64,000 nt of DNA from Terriglobales bacterium (GTDB lineage: Bacteria > Acidobacteriota > Terriglobia > Terriglobales > Acidobacteriaceae), in NCBI GenBank assembly GCA_035561515.1, contig DATMXP010000052.1, positions 1 to 64,000 of the forward strand, given 5' to 3'. The first letter of the stretch is position 1. Each line of letters begins with the position of its first letter. Below the pieces are notes generated by a model. That model searched no databases and was not told where the DNA came from. It saw nothing but the letters and a program-made list of their open reading frames with translations. This document shows, piece after piece, positions 25,587 through 33,530 of the stretch. The position numbers were made by a program, and so were the translations under genes.

Positions 25587-25601
25587 TGCGCAATATCATC
25601 C

Positions 25602-26600
25602 ATGAGCAGATCGATCTTAATCGCTATCGGTGGTAACTCTCTCATCCGTGCTGGCGAGAAGGGGACCGTCGCGGAGCAGGCTGCGAACGCCCGGCGGACA
25701 GCGGCCGGGATTGTCGGCTTGATTCGCGACGGTTTTCGTTTGGTGATCACACACGGAAACGGGCCTCAGGTGGGGGCCGATCTGCTTCGCTCGGAACGCG
25801 CGGCGGACCAGGTTCCTCCGCAACCGCTCGATGTGTGTGGCGCCGCCACGCAGGGCGAGATCGGATATCTGCTGATCCAGGCGTTACGGGCTGAATTGGC
25901 GGACGCGGGGCTACGTGTGCCAGTCGCGTCGGTAGTTACGCAGTGCGTGGTGAGGGCGGATGATCCGGCCATGCAGAAGCCGTCGAAGCCAATAGGACCG
26001 TTTTATTCCAAGCGCGACGCAGAAGCACGGCAGAGAACGCTTGGTTGGCAGATCGTGGAAGATGCCGCCCGAGGATACAGGCGCGTGGTGCCGTCACCTG
26101 ATCCTATCGACATCGTGGAACTGGAAGTCATCCGCGATCTGGTGAATGACGGTGTGCTGGTGGTTGCGTGCGGTGGCGGCGGAATCCCGGTTGTCGAGGA
26201 AGACGGAAAGCTGAAAGGTGTCGAAGCTGTGATCGACAAGGACCGTGCGTCAGCCCTGCTGGCGGCGGAACTAAACGTCGATATCTTCGCGATCTCAACT
26301 GACGCGGATTTCGTCTTCACCGATTACAAGAAGGCCACGCAACGTCCGATCTACGCAATGACGGCGTCCGATATACGAAAGCTGCACGAGGCAGGACAGT
26401 TTCCGCCGGGGAACATGGGGCCGAAGATCGAGTCGGCGTTGCGGTTCCTAAACGGAGGCGGCAAGGAGGTAATCATTACCTCGTACGAGCACCTTTACAA
26501 CGCCGTCCGTGGAAGAGAGGGGACGCACATTCTGCCTGACAGCGAATCCAAACGGGTCCAAACATTGAGAGAACAGGAAGAGGTGGCTGCTCATGTCTAG
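25602..26600 (+). CDS. arcC: Carbamate kinase
   Basis: A 332-residue amino-acid-kinase-fold enzyme: carbamoyl phosphate plus ADP gives carbamate plus ATP. Motifs: IAIGGNSL near 8-15, THGNGPQVG near 50-58, VACGGGGIPVVEE and VIDKDRASALLA, and the family C-terminus GNMGPKIESALRFL. It would harvest ATP from carbamoyl phosphate made by the neighbouring carbamoyltransferase. The ATG lies 15 nt after the right repeat of the S23 cassette and has no Shine-Dalgarno-like sequence, so the insertion may have removed its original leader. Its 3' end overlaps the next gene by 8 nt. Confidence 0.93.
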   Translation: MSRSILIAIGGNSLIRAGEKGTVAEQAANARRTAAGIVGLIRDGFRLVITHGNGPQVGADLLRSERAADQVPPQPLDVCGAATQGEIGYLLIQALRAELADAGLRVPVASVVTQCVVRADDPAMQKPSKPIGPFYSKRDAEARQRTLGWQIVEDAARGYRRVVPSPDPIDIVELEVIRDLVNDGVLVVACGGGGIPVVEEDGKLKGVEAVIDKDRASALLAAELNVDIFAISTDADFVFTDYKKATQRPIYAMTASDIRKLHEAGQFPPGNMGPKIESALRFLNGGGKEVIITSYEHLYNAVRGREGTHILPDSESKRVQTLREQEEVAAHV

Positions 26601-27543
26601 CGCAACCCTCGCTCCCCCGATTTCGCAAGGCTCGAAATTGCGGCACGTCGTGGAGTCGCAACAGTTCACTGTGCCGCTGCTGATGGAGCTGTTCGATCGC
26701 ACGCGGCAGATGGAGAAGATTGTCGCGCGCGGCGGCACCCTCGATTATCAGAACAAGATCCTCGCCACGCTCTTCTACGAGCCTTCCACGCGCACGCGCT
26801 TCTGCTTTGAAGCCGCCATGCACCGGCTGGGCGGCCGGGTGCTTTCGACGGAACATGCGCGGGCGTTCTCGTCGGAAATGGATTGCGAGCAGGTGGAGGA
26901 TTCGATCCGGATTATCGGCGGCTATTCCGACGTGATCGTGATCCGGCACAACGAAGAGGGAGGCGCCCGGCGCGCGGCGCAGGTGTCGCCGGTTCCGGTG
27001 ATCAATGCAGGCGACGGCAACGGTGGGCAGCATCCGACGCAGGCGCTGCTGGACCTCTACACAATCTATCGGGAGCGTCCTCTGAACGGTTTAAGCGTAG
27101 CGTTTATCGGTGAACTCGACCGCGGACGCACGGCCCGGTCGCTGGCGTATCTGCTGGCGAAGTTCGATCGGGTGAAGATCTTCTTCGTCGCGCCGCCCGA
27201 GGTACAGATCAAGCCGGATATTCTCGATTACCTCGACAGGCACGGCGTGCCGTATGAGCTGGAGTCGGAGATCGACCGGGTAGTGGGCGAAGTGGATGTG
27301 GTGTACCAGACGCGCATTCGCCCCGATCGCGTTCCAGTGATGCTGGCATTGAAAAAGTTCGCAATCGACGCGAGTGCGCTGGCGCGCATGAAGCCGGATG
27401 CGATGATCCTGCACCCACTGCCGAGGACTGTGGAGCTGGACAAAACCGTGGACGACGATCCGCGTGCGCTCTATTTCCGCCAGGCGAAAAACGGACTTTA
27501 TGTTCGCATGGCTTTACTGACGTTACTGCTTGATAACCAATAA
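26593..27543 (+). CDS. Aspartate-type carbamoyltransferase with altered amino-acid site
   Basis: A 316-residue member of the PyrB family. Carbamoyl-phosphate residues are intact: STRTR 65-69, HPTQ 147-150, GRT with Arg179, HPLPR 274-278. The amino-acid side is not. The '80s loop' that should read KKGET, with catalytic Lys84 in E. coli, reads EMDCEQ (about 95-100), replacing Lys84 with Asp. The TRVQ motif (Arg229, Gln231) reads TRIR, so the Gln is Arg. I infer a carbamoyl acceptor other than aspartate, or loss of classical activity. It overlaps the carbamate kinase gene by 8 nt, so the two are translationally coupled. No pyrI- or pyrC-like neighbour is present. Confidence 0.82.
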   Translation: MSSATLAPPISQGSKLRHVVESQQFTVPLLMELFDRTRQMEKIVARGGTLDYQNKILATLFYEPSTRTRFCFEAAMHRLGGRVLSTEHARAFSSEMDCEQVEDSIRIIGGYSDVIVIRHNEEGGARRAAQVSPVPVINAGDGNGGQHPTQALLDLYTIYRERPLNGLSVAFIGELDRGRTARSLAYLLAKFDRVKIFFVAPPEVQIKPDILDYLDRHGVPYELESEIDRVVGEVDVVYQTRIRPDRVPVMLALKKFAIDASALARMKPDAMILHPLPRTVELDKTVDDDPRALYFRQAKNGLYVRMALLTLLLDNQ

Positions 27544-27550
27544 ACCCCAG

Positions 27551-27573
27551 ACCCGGCTGCGGCCGGGTTTTTT
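27551..27573 (+). terminator. Terminator after carbamoyltransferase operon
   Basis: The 7-bp stem ACCCGGC/GCCGGGT with a TGCG loop runs directly into a run of six T. Confidence 0.88.
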
Positions 27574-27599
27574 GCTGTGATTTGCAAGGAATGAAAAAT

Positions 27600-28823
27600 A
27601 TGCCTACGCTGGAGTACATGACGAAAGTCGCTCGACAGACGAATGACTTCGTAGAGTTGGAAGATAACTACGGAGCACACAACTACAAACCTCTCGATGT
27701 GGTGATCGAACGCGCCGAAGGCGTGTGGGTTTACGACGTCGAAGGGAAGAAATATCTCGACTGCCTCGCCTCTTATTCGGCAGTCAACCAGGGACATTGC
27801 CATCCCAAAATTCTGCAGACGCTGATCGATCAATCGCATAAGGTGACGCTGACTTCGCGTGCGTTCCGCAACGATCAACTCGGGCTGCTCTACAAAGAAC
27901 TGCACGACCTGACCGGGTTCGACATGGCATTGCCCATGAACTCGGGAGCGGAAGCCGTGGAGACGGCGGTGAAGACTGCCCGCAAGTGGGGATACTTCGT
28001 GAAGGGCATCCCCGAAGGCAAAGCGGAGATCATCGTCTGTGCGAACAACTTCCACGGACGTACCGTGACGGTGGTCAGTTTCTCGACCGACGAGCAATAC
28101 CGTCGCGGGTTCGGTCCGTTCACGCCGGGCTTCAAGGTGATCCCGTTTGGCGATGCGAAAGCCCTGCGCGACGCCATTACTCCCAACACTTGTGCGTTCC
28201 TGGTGGAGCCTATACAGGGCGAGGCCGGCATCATCATTCCTCCTGCGGGATTCCTGAAGGAAGCTGCCCAGATCTGCCGCGAGAACAAGGTGCTGCTGAT
28301 GACCGACGAAATCCAGTCGGGCCTTGGCCGGACAGGGAAGCTGTTTGCCTACATGCACGAGGGGATCAAGCCGGATGTGCTGATCATTGGCAAGGCGCTC
28401 GCCGGAGGCTTCTACCCGGTGTCGGCGGTGCTGTCGTCGAAAGAGATCCTTGGCGTGTATCAACCGGGCGACCACGGGTCGACCTTTGGAGGCAATCCGC
28501 TCGGCTGTGCGGTCGCAAGAACCGCATTGAGAGTTCTTATCGACGAAAAGATGGTCGATCGCTCGGCCGAGTTGGGCGGCTACTTCCTGGCTAAGCTGAA
28601 GACGCTCCGTAGCCCTGAGTTGAAGGAAGTCCGCGGGATTGGCCTGTGGATCGGTATCGAGATGAAGGGCGCGGCACGGCCTTACTGCGAGGCTCTCAAG
28701 CAGGAAGGCGTGTTGTGCAAGGAGACGCACGACCACGTGATCCGGATCGCTCCTCCGCTGGTGATTACCCGCGAAGAGATCGATTGGGCATTCGAGCGCG
28801 TCAAGAAAGTGATAGAGAAGTAG
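27600..28823 (+). CDS. rocD: Ornithine aminotransferase (class III PLP enzyme)
   Basis: A 407-residue PLP enzyme converting ornithine plus 2-oxoglutarate to glutamate semialdehyde plus glutamate. RocD-type motifs: SYSAVNQGHCHPKI, MNSGAEAVETA, FHGRTV, TDEIQSGLGRTGK and the PLP lysine in IGKALAGGFYPVSAV. AAGGA lies 9 nt before ATG 27600; an ATG at 27591 is too close to it. A terminator separates it from the carbamoyl operon, but the shared ornithine theme and strand suggest a joint pathway that returns ornithine carbon to glutamate or proline. Confidence 0.92.
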   Translation: MPTLEYMTKVARQTNDFVELEDNYGAHNYKPLDVVIERAEGVWVYDVEGKKYLDCLASYSAVNQGHCHPKILQTLIDQSHKVTLTSRAFRNDQLGLLYKELHDLTGFDMALPMNSGAEAVETAVKTARKWGYFVKGIPEGKAEIIVCANNFHGRTVTVVSFSTDEQYRRGFGPFTPGFKVIPFGDAKALRDAITPNTCAFLVEPIQGEAGIIIPPAGFLKEAAQICRENKVLLMTDEIQSGLGRTGKLFAYMHEGIKPDVLIIGKALAGGFYPVSAVLSSKEILGVYQPGDHGSTFGGNPLGCAVARTALRVLIDEKMVDRSAELGGYFLAKLKTLRSPELKEVRGIGLWIGIEMKGAARPYCEALKQEGVLCKETHDHVIRIAPPLVITREEIDWAFERVKKVIEK

Positions 28824-28840
28824 CTTTCATTGACTTGTCG

Positions 28841-28870
28841 GGCCGGCGCTGCGGCGTCGGCCTTTTCTTT
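28841..28870 (+). terminator. Terminator after rocD
   Basis: A 9-bp GC-rich stem (28841-28849 with 28854-28862, one G-T pair) and TGCG loop, followed by TTTTCTTT. Confidence 0.85.
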
Positions 28871-28935
28871 TGGGCGCAAGGATCGGATATCGAGCAGTCG
28901 AGCCGGGGCCTAGTATCGCCACATCGGAGGGAACT

Positions 28936-30039
28936 ATGATGGTGGTACTGGAACTCAAGGCTGGCGGCGAAGTGGGGAAGAAGCCGGAAAACTCGGTCAA
29001 CGATGCGGCCTGGCGGGCGGTGCTAGAGCGAGACCGTCGCTACGACGGCATGTTCGTGTACGCCGTGAAGTCAACTGGCGTGTATTGCCGGCCATCGTGC
29101 CCGTCGCGGCGTCCGCGTCGCGAGATGGTGGAGTTCTTCGAGCGCACTCAAGACGCCGAGGCTGCCGGGTTCCGGTCGTGCCTGCGTTGCCGTCCTAATA
29201 ACCTGAATGGCCAACGCGAGATGCCGCAGGTGATCACGCGGGTGTGCCGGTTTATTGATGAGATCGTCGAGGAAGGGCCAACACTGGATCGGCTGGCGGA
29301 AGTGGCAGGGGTGAGCCCGTTCCACTTGCAACGTTCGTTCAAGAGCACGCTGGGGATATCGCCGCGACAGTACGCGGAGTTGAAACGGTTCCTGAAGTTC
29401 AAGTCGCGCCTGCAGGAAGGCGATGATGTGACGACCGCGATGTACGAGGCGGGATTCAATTCGCCGAGCCGTTTGTATGAGCGGTCCACGTCGTCATTGG
29501 GGATGAAGCCATCGGTCTATAAGGCCGGCGCTCCGGGGCAGAGAATCCGCTACGCTCTGGCGGATTCATCGCTCGGACGGGTGCTGGTGGCGTCGACCGA
29601 CAAAGGTGTTTGCGCTGTAAGAATCGGCGATTCCGACAAAGCGTTGGAGGCGATTCTCCGCGATGAGTTCTCCCGCGCGGAATTGATGCGCGACGATGAT
29701 GAACTGGCCGCCGTGGTGCGCGACATCGTGAACGCCGCGGAAGGGAACGGACTGCGGCGCGAGATTCCACTCGACATCCAGCACACAGCGTTTCAGTGGA
29801 AGGTGTGGCAGGCGTTGAGGAAGATCGCGCTCGGCGAAACACGCAGTTACCAGGAGATCGCAAAGGCGATTGGTGAGCCCAAGGCGGTGCGTGCGGTGGC
29901 GAATGCGTGTGCATCGAATCCGGTGGCGCTGGTAATTCCGTGCCATCGCGTAGTACGGACCAATGGCGATCTTGGCGGATATCGCTGGGGCGCGGAGCGG
30001 AAAAAGAAACTGCTGGAGAAAGAAAAACAGTGGAAGTAA
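28936..30039 (+). CDS. ada: Bifunctional Ada: methylphosphotriester/O6-methylguanine methyltransferase and regulator
   Basis: About 367 residues in the full Ada layout. The N-terminal zinc domain has Cys ligands in VYCRPSCPSRRP and CLRCRP; one Cys accepts methyl groups from phosphotriesters. The AraC-type helix-turn-helix (FHLQRSFKSTLGISPRQYAE...) follows, then the C-terminal suicide methyltransferase with active site IPCHRVV near residue 338. Cytosolic. It repairs alkylated DNA and, when methylated, activates its own regulon. GGAGGG lies 4 nt before ATG 28936; ATG 28939 is also possible. A glutaredoxin-like gene overlaps its 3' end. Confidence 0.94.
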   Translation: MMVVLELKAGGEVGKKPENSVNDAAWRAVLERDRRYDGMFVYAVKSTGVYCRPSCPSRRPRREMVEFFERTQDAEAAGFRSCLRCRPNNLNGQREMPQVITRVCRFIDEIVEEGPTLDRLAEVAGVSPFHLQRSFKSTLGISPRQYAELKRFLKFKSRLQEGDDVTTAMYEAGFNSPSRLYERSTSSLGMKPSVYKAGAPGQRIRYALADSSLGRVLVASTDKGVCAVRIGDSDKALEAILRDEFSRAELMRDDDELAAVVRDIVNAAEGNGLRREIPLDIQHTAFQWKVWQALRKIALGETRSYQEIAKAIGEPKAVRAVANACASNPVALVIPCHRVVRTNGDLGGYRWGAERKKKLLEKEKQWK

Positions 30040-30260
30040 TCGTCTATACCTCGGCGTCGTGCTCGGCGTGCCGTACCGTTAAAGAGTTTCTGTCTATGCA
30101 TCACGTGGATTTTGAAGAACGCAGTCTTCAGCAGCCTGAACACCTGGAGGAATTGGGCGAGAAGTACGGGGCGTACTCAGCGCCGTCGGTGGTTGTCGAT
30201 GGAGAACTGGTCGAAGGCGGATTGCCGGAGATCGCGGCGGCTGTGGGAGTGGAACTTTAA
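30030..30260 (+). CDS. Small glutaredoxin-like protein
   Basis: A 76-residue thioredoxin-fold protein with redox motif CSAC in YTSASCSACRTVKEFL, and SAPSVVVDGELVEGG in place of the cis-Pro segment. Probably a cytosolic dithiol oxidoreductase. The GTG start lies inside the last codons of ada (10-nt overlap), with GGAGA 11 nt upstream, implying co-translation. Its stop overlaps by 4 nt (TTAA) the stop of the convergent F420:NADP reductase gene. Confidence 0.75.
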   Translation: MEVIVYTSASCSACRTVKEFLSMHHVDFEERSLQQPEHLEELGEKYGAYSAPSVVVDGELVEGGLPEIAAAVGVEL

Positions 30261-30940
30261 CTCGTTCTCCGCGAGGGCTCGTCGAGTCCCGTGATCCTCA
30301 ATCCCGCGCTGTGCGACTTGTGCCGGATATTGAGCGTAATCAGCAGGGCAGTGATCTGCTCCACGATGTGAGCATTCTCCAGCGCGCCACCATCGAGAGC
30401 ACGCAATCCCGGAATCTTGTGGACAAGGTCGGTTACGACTTGCCGCGCATTGGTATCGTCGGTGCAGATGATGACATCGCACTCGAGCGTTCGATCATCG
30501 TTCAGCAAGTCGGCAGAAACGTTCTGGAAGGCTGCGACGACGGCGATTCCGGCCGGCAACAGGTTCTGAGCTTGTTGCGCCGCGGAGCCATCCCAAACGC
30601 CGATAGTTTGGGTGACTTTGCCCCCAACCGCTGTTGCAAGCGGTACGGTGGCATCGATGACGATAGCACCCGGTTTGAGGGCGGGCTTGATGTGACGGAC
30701 CGTCGCGGCGTGAGCCTGGAACGGTACGGTGAGGACGACGACGTCGGCCCCGGCGACCGCCTGCTGATTTTCGGCGCCGCTGATCTGCGATCCGCCGACT
30801 TCCTTCTGTAATTTCTCTGCGGCTGCAAGGGCGCGCTGCTCGTCACGCGAGCCGATTACGACGTGTTCTCCGGAACGTGCCCAGCGGAGCGCGAGGCCGT
30901 ATCCTTCCGATCCAGTGCCGCCGACAATTGCGATCTTCAT
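30257..30940 (-). CDS. NADPH-dependent F420 reductase
   Basis: A 227-residue Rossmann enzyme (Fno/NpdG family) moving hydride between F420H2 and NADP. Nucleotide loop IVGGTGSEGYGLALRWA is at 4-20, VIGSRD at 28-33 suits the NADP phosphate, and VVLTVPFQA and VVAAFQNVSADLL are conserved. It is last in the cof operon; its ATG overlaps the cofH stop (ATGA). Its presence gives the F420 made by the operon a direct link to the NADPH pool. Confidence 0.9.
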   Translation of the reverse strand: MKIAIVGGTGSEGYGLALRWARSGEHVVIGSRDEQRALAAAEKLQKEVGGSQISGAENQQAVAGADVVVLTVPFQAHAATVRHIKPALKPGAIVIDATVPLATAVGGKVTQTIGVWDGSAAQQAQNLLPAGIAVVAAFQNVSADLLNDDRTLECDVIICTDDTNARQVVTDLVHKIPGLRALDGGALENAHIVEQITALLITLNIRHKSHSAGLRITGLDEPSRRTS

Positions 30941-32133
30941 TGTGCGATGGCGTCCATTACAGCAGGTCGCGGCGTGATTTGGGAATACGTTGTATTGCGC
31001 TGCGCGGGCGTGCGTCCTAACTCGCGAATCCGCTCATCGAACTGCTCGGGGCTCAGGTACTGGCCGAAGCTTGCGCCCGCTGTGCGCGAAATATTTTCTT
31101 CCATCAGGGTGCCACCGTGATCGTTCGCTCCGGCCTGGAAGCACTGCTGCGACATCTCGCGTGGCATCTTCACCCACGATACTTGGATGTTATTGATGGC
31201 CCCGGCCAGCAAAACGCGCGCCAGTGCATGAATGCGGATATGTTCTTCCGGCGTTGGACCGGGCCGCGAATGGCCTTCCAGAAAGAGGCGGGTATTGTTG
31301 TGAATGAAGCCGAGGGGCACGAATTCGGTAAAGCCTCCGGTGTCGGATTGAATGCTGCGGAACATCAGCAATTGATCGACCCAGTGCTCGGGCTTTTCAA
31401 CATGGCCATACATCATTGTGCTGGTGGTGCGGATGCCGCACTCGTGCGCGGTGCGGATGATCTCTTCCCACGATTCGGCATTCAGTTTGTACTTCGAAAT
31501 GAGTGAGCGGACGTCGTCGTGAAGTATTTCGGCTGCGGTGCCGGGCATCGTGTCTAGTCCGTTATCGCGGAGCATGGAGAGGTAATCCCGTAAGTCCATG
31601 CCGGTGAGTTGCACGCCGTAAGTGATCTCCATGGGCGAAAACGCGTGGATGTGCATCTTCGGCAGCGCACTCTTGATTGCCCGGAGGACGTCGCGATAGT
31701 AGAACGGCGGCAGATTGCGCGGTAGCCCACCCTGGATGCAGACCTCGGTTGCTCCGAGTTCCCATGCCTCCATTGCCTTTTCGGCGACCTGCTCGGGCGT
31801 GAAGGAGTTGGCTTCCGGATGATTTGGGCCGTGGTGGAAGGCGCAGAACTTGCAGCCGACAAAGCACACATTCGTGAAGTTGATGTTGCGGTTCACGACG
31901 TAGGTGATCTTGTCTCCTACGAGGCGCTCGCGAAGGATGTCGGCCACGGCGGCAAGGGCGAGCAGTTCGTCACCGGTGGTCTGGGCCAGCGCCAGGCAGT
32001 CTTCGCGGCTGAGAGTTGAGCCGTTTGAGCACTCCAGTAGTCGCTCGAGAGGCTGGCGGACCTGCGGCGAAATATGGGGAGAGAGCTGGTTCCAAACTGC
32101 GGTCGAATTCCAGGGATGGGGAAGAATCTGCAT
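30937..32133 (-). CDS. cofH: FO synthase subunit 2 (radical SAM)
   Basis: About 398 residues. The radical-SAM cluster motif is C-x3-C-x2-C in NVCFVGCKFCAFHH. With CofG it builds the deazaflavin FO from tyrosine and 5-amino-6-ribitylaminouracil; CofH makes the tyrosine-derived adduct. ATG 32133 was preferred to a GTG 24 nt earlier because TTGAGG sits 5 nt before it; it begins 7 nt after the cofE stop. The two-subunit form (CofG plus CofH), rather than fused FbiC, is used here. Confidence 0.93.
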   Translation of the reverse strand: MQILPHPWNSTAVWNQLSPHISPQVRQPLERLLECSNGSTLSREDCLALAQTTGDELLALAAVADILRERLVGDKITYVVNRNINFTNVCFVGCKFCAFHHGPNHPEANSFTPEQVAEKAMEAWELGATEVCIQGGLPRNLPPFYYRDVLRAIKSALPKMHIHAFSPMEITYGVQLTGMDLRDYLSMLRDNGLDTMPGTAAEILHDDVRSLISKYKLNAESWEEIIRTAHECGIRTTSTMMYGHVEKPEHWVDQLLMFRSIQSDTGGFTEFVPLGFIHNNTRLFLEGHSRPGPTPEEHIRIHALARVLLAGAINNIQVSWVKMPREMSQQCFQAGANDHGGTLMEENISRTAGASFGQYLSPEQFDERIRELGRTPAQRNTTYSQITPRPAVMDAIAQ

Positions 32134-32140
32134 TAGGGCC

Positions 32141-32893
32141 TCAACGAAACATGTCACGCTCAGCGGGGCGAATCAGGTCGCGTGCACGGCCGCGTCCCGG
32201 ACGAAACGCGTAACCTCGAATGATACACGCTGGAATGCGGGTGAGCTTTCCGCAAGCCAGTCCGGCCATTCCGGCCAACTCGTCGGCCACAGCTTCCAAG
32301 GTAACCTTCAGCTTGTAACCGTAAGGGTCGCGAGCGCCACGGGAATCGCGGAACGCTCGCATGCCGGCAAGTCCGATGGCTACTTCGGCAAGACCTTCGC
32401 GCCAGGCGCGGCCGAAACTATCGGAGATGATGACGGGCACAGGAAACCCGAGATGGCGTTTCAAAGCGCGGTAAAGCTTCTGGGCCGACTGGTCGGGATC
32501 ACGAGGAAGCAGGACCACACTATGACCGCCGTCCACGTTCGAGGCGTCCACGCCGCTGTTCGCGCAAACAAAGCCGTGTGGTGTTTCTGTGATCGTGACG
32601 CCATGACCGCGCTTCACGATTCGGCGGGAGTCGTCGGTGGCGAGTTGGGTGATGCGTGGGTCTAGATTGAATTTCGTCGCCCATTGGACGGCTTCGCGCG
32701 ATGGCTTCACAGACGCGAGCGGTATTATCTGGCCTTCCGCTTTCGAAATGATTTTGTGCGTGATGACGAGAATGTCGCCCGAAAGCAGTTTGCGTCGCCT
32801 CGCCTGAAGCGCACTCAGGATAAGTTCTGGAATGTCGGCTCCCGGGCGAACTTCGCCGATTCCCTCGACCGGAATGGCACGAAGCTCAGGCAT
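32141..32893 (-). CDS. cofE: Coenzyme F420-0:L-glutamate ligase
   Basis: A 250-residue GTP-dependent ligase adding the glutamate tail to F420-0. Family motifs are DILVITHKIISKAEG near 40-54, SGVDASNVDGG near 110 and ISDSFGRAWREG near 155. It is stand-alone, without the C-terminal nitroreductase domain of actinobacterial FbiB. It overlaps the end of cofC by 8 nt. Confidence 0.93.
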   Translation of the reverse strand: MPELRAIPVEGIGEVRPGADIPELILSALQARRRKLLSGDILVITHKIISKAEGQIIPLASVKPSREAVQWATKFNLDPRITQLATDDSRRIVKRGHGVTITETPHGFVCANSGVDASNVDGGHSVVLLPRDPDQSAQKLYRALKRHLGFPVPVIISDSFGRAWREGLAEVAIGLAGMRAFRDSRGARDPYGYKLKVTLEAVADELAGMAGLACGKLTRIPACIIRGYAFRPGRGRARDLIRPAERDMFR

Positions 32894-33530
32894 AAGCCTC
32901 GCCTTTCACGTTCCACTCCAGAAGAAGTCGTTGCGCGCGTGAGCGGACAGGCTTTGTCATCAGGAGAGACACGTCTTCAGGGCGGTCGATATCGAGTCCG
33001 ATGCCCGGGAAGTCGCGGACGATTACCTCATGTCCGGTTGCGCGGGCTGCAGCAAGATGGGGAAGGAAGCTGTCGTTGCCGAACTTGAGCGGGATCAGGT
33101 CGGCTGGACGGCGCAGGATTCCGTTCGTGCCGCGCTGGTCGTGAGCCGGGGCGATTACGCAGCCGCGCATCGGCTTAAGTGTGAGGAGATTGCTAACTTC
33201 GTCGCTGGTGATGAGAGGGATGTCGGCGGGGAAGACAAGGGTGAAGTCCGAGCCCATATTGAGGCAGAAAGACGTAGCCATAGCAATGGCTTCGGTTTCG
33301 CCCGCCTGCAAGTCGTCGATGATGATGGTGAACTTCCGTGCTTTTGCCTGCTGAGAAGCCCAGGGGTCTCCGCTTACAACCGCGACACCGGGATCAGCGG
33401 CAAACGGAGCGAGAGCGTCGAAAACGTCTTCCACCATGGAACGCGCGAGAGAAGTTCTTTGTTCCGGCGCCAGGCATGGTGACAGACGCTGCTTAGCGTT
33501 CTGCAGGTCTTTCACCGGCACCAGGATCAC
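32886..33530 (-). CDS. cofC: Phospholactate/PEP guanylyltransferase
   Basis: A 214-residue nucleotidyltransferase-fold enzyme that activates 2-phospholactate or phosphoenolpyruvate with GTP for F420 assembly. The N-terminal VPVKDLQNAKQRLSP is the CofC/MobA-like nucleotide loop; FPADIPLI and LDIDRPEDV are conserved. Which three-carbon acid is used cannot be read from sequence by eye. It overlaps cofD by 4 nt and cofE by 8 nt. Confidence 0.92.
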   Translation of the reverse strand: MILVPVKDLQNAKQRLSPCLAPEQRTSLARSMVEDVFDALAPFAADPGVAVVSGDPWASQQAKARKFTIIIDDLQAGETEAIAMATSFCLNMGSDFTLVFPADIPLITSDEVSNLLTLKPMRGCVIAPAHDQRGTNGILRRPADLIPLKFGNDSFLPHLAAARATGHEVIVRDFPGIGLDIDRPEDVSLLMTKPVRSRAQRLLLEWNVKGEAYA

